Below, piece by piece: positions 62,201 to 64,000 of a stretch of DNA of 64,000 nt. The translations under genes were made by a program, and so were the position numbers. Below the pieces are notes generated by a model. That model saw nothing but the letters and a program-made list of their open reading frames with translations, was not told the origin of the DNA and did no database searches. The DNA comes from Marinifilum sp965230805 (lineage in GTDB: Bacteria > Bacteroidota > Bacteroidia > Bacteroidales > Marinifilaceae): positions 2,480,001 through 2,544,000 of the forward strand of contig NZ_OZ246019.1 of NCBI RefSeq assembly GCF_965230805.1, written 5' to 3'. Each line of letters begins with the position of its first letter. The stretch's first letter is position 1.

Positions 62201-64000
62201 GCATAAGTAATGATTTTGAATCAAATGACTTGAGCGAATATTTAAATGTGAATGATTGGGCTTTATCAACATATCAATCAATAAAAGATAGTAAATCGTT
62301 AAAACACAATTTAAGTAATCAGGTAGGGAGTAGTCATATATCTCGCAAATTGGAAGGTTGGAAACCAGGAAAAGGGTCTACTAGGTGGAGTTTCATCTTG
62401 AAGAATGGAGATTGGGATCCTAGTTCCGGAAACTATTTTGTATTTCATTTATGTATGGATCAGGATGATCCGACAAAAGCAGAAGATCTTTATTCAGTTG
62501 GTGTAAATCTGAATGGTTCTAGCGATTTGTTAAGTTTATGGAAAAGCCAAAAAGATCAAAAACCAGACTTATTATTGCAGACCAATTTAGATTGGAACGA
62601 AAATGAATTAGTAGCCGTTCAAGTTGATTACAATGAACATGGCAAATGGGAGCTAGCTTACAATCGGTTAGGAGAAACAGAGAATTGGTTTAGAATAGGA
62701 GAAGTTTATTCAGAAATTGCTAGTGATGCAGAAGTATTTTATTCTGGATTGGAATATTATTTCGAAACAGCTTCCAGGGCTGGAAGATTATGGTTTGATA
62801 ATTTTAGTGTACAATCTGTAAATACAGCTCCTTATATCAAATCGCACCAAATAGTTGGACAAGATTCTATTTTAATTATTTTTTCTGAGAATTTAGATGT
62901 ATACCAAAATTTAACCACAGAGAATTTCACAGTAAATTGTAATGGAGGTGAATTAAGTTCATTTAGTCCTTCATTTACAGATTTAGAGAATGAGATTTTA
63001 ATTGTTTTGGGAACTAATTTAACAAATGGCCATTATCAAGTGGAAGTTGAGAATATTCTTGATGAAGGTGGTGCAGTTTTAGTTACAGATTTTATTGATT
63101 TTGATTATTTATGTCCCTCTAAAGCTTTTGACCTTGTGATCAACGAAATCATGGCCGATGAAAGTCCAGTGCAAGGCTTACCGGAGTATGAATACATTGA
63201 GCTTTACAACACAAATGATTATCCCGTTTCATTGGAAGGATGGAAATTGCAGGTTGGCAGTAAGGAATTGTTATTTTCTGCAGATACCCTTTCATCCAAC
63301 TCCTATTTGATTCTTTGTTCGAATTCAGCGGTTGAAGCCTTTTCGGAATATGGTCAAACAATGGGGATGTCAAATTTTACAGGCCTGAACAATTCCGGGA
63401 ACGGTATAAAACTGTATTCAGACAAAGGAGTAGAAATTGATGCAATCACTTATTCTGATTCCTGGTACAAATCAAAAGATAAAAGTAAGGGAGGCTGGAG
63501 TCTGGAACGAATCGATGCGATGAATACATGCAGCAGCTATAACAACTGGTCGGCTTCAACCAATGCAAATGGCGGAACACCTGGTTGTGTTAATTCGGTA
63601 AACTCATCCAATACCGACAATAAAGCTCCTCAGCTTGTTTCATTCAGGCTTTTGTCAGAAAATTGTATATCCCTGCGCTTTGATGAAATAGTAAAAGAGG
63701 AATCCTTAATCAGAACAGAAAATTATGCGATAAGCTCAAATCCTGTTGCAGAGATAAGTGCGATAGGTTTGCAGGCTGTGGAGTTGAAGTTTGAAAAAGA
63801 TTTCACTGATGGCAAGCAACTTCATTTTGAGCTTTCAGGCATAGCGGATGAGTGTGACAATTACCTGGATACCACATTGAATTTTGTGTACCATCAGGTT
63901 CATGAACATGACCTTGTGATCAACGAAATCATGGCCGATGAAAGTCCAGTGCAAGGCTTACCGGAGTATGAATACATTGAGCTTTACAACACAAATGATT
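59230..64000 (+). CDS. Giant secreted lamin-tail-domain (LTD) repeat protein, 3' end outside window
   Basis: The frame is open from the ATG at 59230 to the window end (1590 codons), so the gene is partial. It has a signal peptide (KLFFLLVLQVNADLYA), several beta-sandwich-like repeats, a laminin-G/jelly-roll-like part (about residues 990-1190) and then lamin-tail domains starting DLVINEIMADESPVQGLPEY, separated by Ig-like SbsA-type segments (VSFRLLSENCISLRFDEIVK). A second LTD begins at 63909 with nucleotide-identical sequence. Such proteins are exported, often through the type 9 system, and lie on the cell surface; adhesion or nuclease association is a guess. Confidence 0.8.
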   Translation, partial: MKKNLSLKLFFLLVLQVNADLYAEDIWTINFSDSTDLNKGYWGDNADMSGVHWDLDISNCKLSEDADYVKVVETSGGRLEAVDCDGEAIWTSNSIDISKFKNCNISVLASETGTSSNTNKYIKLFYKIDNGSEHAFDENGENIGNWGSVEASTAGISGKEMVIVIRINNPLSSNKVYFDDIVVTGEPIVIENDKLTEVSAPASQAQARSISPDIDSEEEAVSCFRFVIDETDSAGDGVPTNISRMTFYNTKLLKGIDWNRELGGVLIYSEGTLLNYNKLEISSDSLYFDFIENQVLIPDGEKREFELKVYLNSEVELTDHSRFQLAIGKNARGFLSYPSGSGFIDNDKMIESEIYTVDIEASRLILFNIPESVIRNQHFQFTVNAVDQFGNLDSDQSNKIKLSLCIGKGELITTSQFERPLDQGVLVFDSLRYRIVDTIQLKLSGKNLAEIISSEIIVENTYESQAINSSWIPEDTILSTLRTHKKQAFKLFEFTVKDAGDDDAPTELKKVSIASSEINQIDFKNTFGGFYFTRDDKELDTEFEVSKDRIEVIFQESESKAVIESETTANFSLYSYFAEGEGIDGDLIQLKINKSSSDWEVSKENSGLRLDFDKDILGPQFICEVEATQMQFSEVPKSIKPNEEFTIEIELLDEFMNQDANSNKKVNISLAAGTGELKSSSGMKKSIENGKIIWKDLIYDRAEHFTIQAEADGFETILSDDISSVDQNSAIVTSEIISNQQLPSNSISKEKAVSVLRFTIVDSAFYDDLPTIIKTAVFYKKELPESFDWQKHIAGAVIKSKDEILAITSDIDNECIKFNSSKGLFRVDNGKNRDLELAVFFRESCLPDNMQFQVFIPQNILGWKTGVNSSELVKSLSKDITSDTFHLNVVADRIRFVSAPLFVKDSSEYFRLNLIACDQYHNIDMDYIDKFHLELLKGDGKIVHNYELKFKKGISELEAIKYKGNDEFVLKATSNLLPDTINIMLGNSVLGISNDFESNDLSEYLNVNDWALSTYQSIKDSKSLKHNLSNQVGSSHISRKLEGWKPGKGSTRWSFILKNGDWDPSSGNYFVFHLCMDQDDPTKAEDLYSVGVNLNGSSDLLSLWKSQKDQKPDLLLQTNLDWNENELVAVQVDYNEHGKWELAYNRLGETENWFRIGEVYSEIASDAEVFYSGLEYYFETASRAGRLWFDNFSVQSVNTAPYIKSHQIVGQDSILIIFSENLDVYQNLTTENFTVNCNGGELSSFSPSFTDLENEILIVLGTNLTNGHYQVEVENILDEGGAVLVTDFIDFDYLCPSKAFDLVINEIMADESPVQGLPEYEYIELYNTNDYPVSLEGWKLQVGSKELLFSADTLSSNSYLILCSNSAVEAFSEYGQTMGMSNFTGLNNSGNGIKLYSDKGVEIDAITYSDSWYKSKDKSKGGWSLERIDAMNTCSSYNNWSASTNANGGTPGCVNSVNSSNTDNKAPQLVSFRLLSENCISLRFDEIVKEESLIRTENYAISSNPVAEISAIGLQAVELKFEKDFTDGKQLHFELSGIADECDNYLDTTLNFVYHQVHEHDLVINEIMADESPVQGLPEYEYIELYNTND
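63129..63220 (+). repeat. 92-bp perfect direct repeat within the LTD protein (second copy 63909-64000)
   Basis: The two stretches are identical base for base over all 92 bp that the window shows and are 780 bp (260 codons) apart, in frame. The identity may continue beyond the window. It indicates a recent duplication or gene conversion of the LTD module. Confidence 0.9.

Noticed and set aside
1..64000. CRISPR arrays, prophage structural genes, rRNA genes and intact insertion sequences
   Set aside because: None was seen on either strand; the only regular repeats are short par-like octamers, att repeats and the LTD module.

Overview
The window comes from a low-GC member of the Bacteroidota; I cannot name the genus. 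The signs are a Bacteroides-type tyrosine integrase and mobilisation genes, promoter-like TAnnTTTG boxes, Bacteroidota-restricted metal-operon families (DUF6660, HYC_CC_PP, GDCCVxC), a poly-Pro/acidic TonB, and a giant secreted lamin-tail-domain protein.

Layout. Positions 1-4594 are chromosomal flank: an acetyltransferase (cut by the window edge), an alanine/ornithine-racemase-like enzyme, a small winged-helix-like protein, a sodium/solute symporter, a decayed M20 amidohydrolase and a stump of a second racemase. Positions 4595-55435 are an integrated element of about 50.8 kb, bounded by a 91-bp direct repeat (5 mismatches) that covers the 3' part of tRNA-Ala(GGC) and its terminator. The intact tRNA (55389-55462, minus strand) sits at the right end; only the 3' stump is left at the left end, next to the integrase. 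The remaining right flank is chromosomal: tonB-like, hflX, asd, and an open-ended secreted repeat protein.

The island has a mobilisation/maintenance backbone at its left end (integrase and a coupled partner, Xis-like HTH, MobC, MOBP relaxase with an overprinted membrane-protein ORF, primase-helicase, ParA, ParA-partner-like protein, GTTTACA repeat clusters). No conjugation (Tra/T4SS) genes are visible, so it looks mobilisable rather than self-transmissible. The cargo is metal handling in two blocks. Block 1 (14.8-26.5 kb) has an ArsR regulator, a decaying MerTP, a GDCCVxC protein, a Fur-family regulator facing a 7-1-7 palindrome, and a Zn/Co/Cd-type efflux system (CzcA fused to a TolC domain, CzcB, a PII-like protein and a Zn/Cd P-type ATPase). 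Block 2 (31.7-52.7 kb) has a sigma-54-type two-component system, a CxxCH outer-membrane protein, a cupredoxin, an HMA-AraC regulator and a large copper operon (CusA/CusC/CusB, CopA, DUF302, TRASH-like and HMA proteins). Between them lie transposon debris, an FkbH-like protein and a CapK/PaaK-like protein.

The right end of the island carries an unidentified cassette: a 98-nt nested palindrome, a 295-aa protein of unknown function, a 72-aa MbcA/ParS-domain protein and a 130-aa protein, with nearly identical CCATA-n3-TATGG palindromes on either side. Together with the overprinted gene in the relaxase and the HMA-AraC regulator with its putative 21-bp-spaced operator, this is the least explained material in the window.
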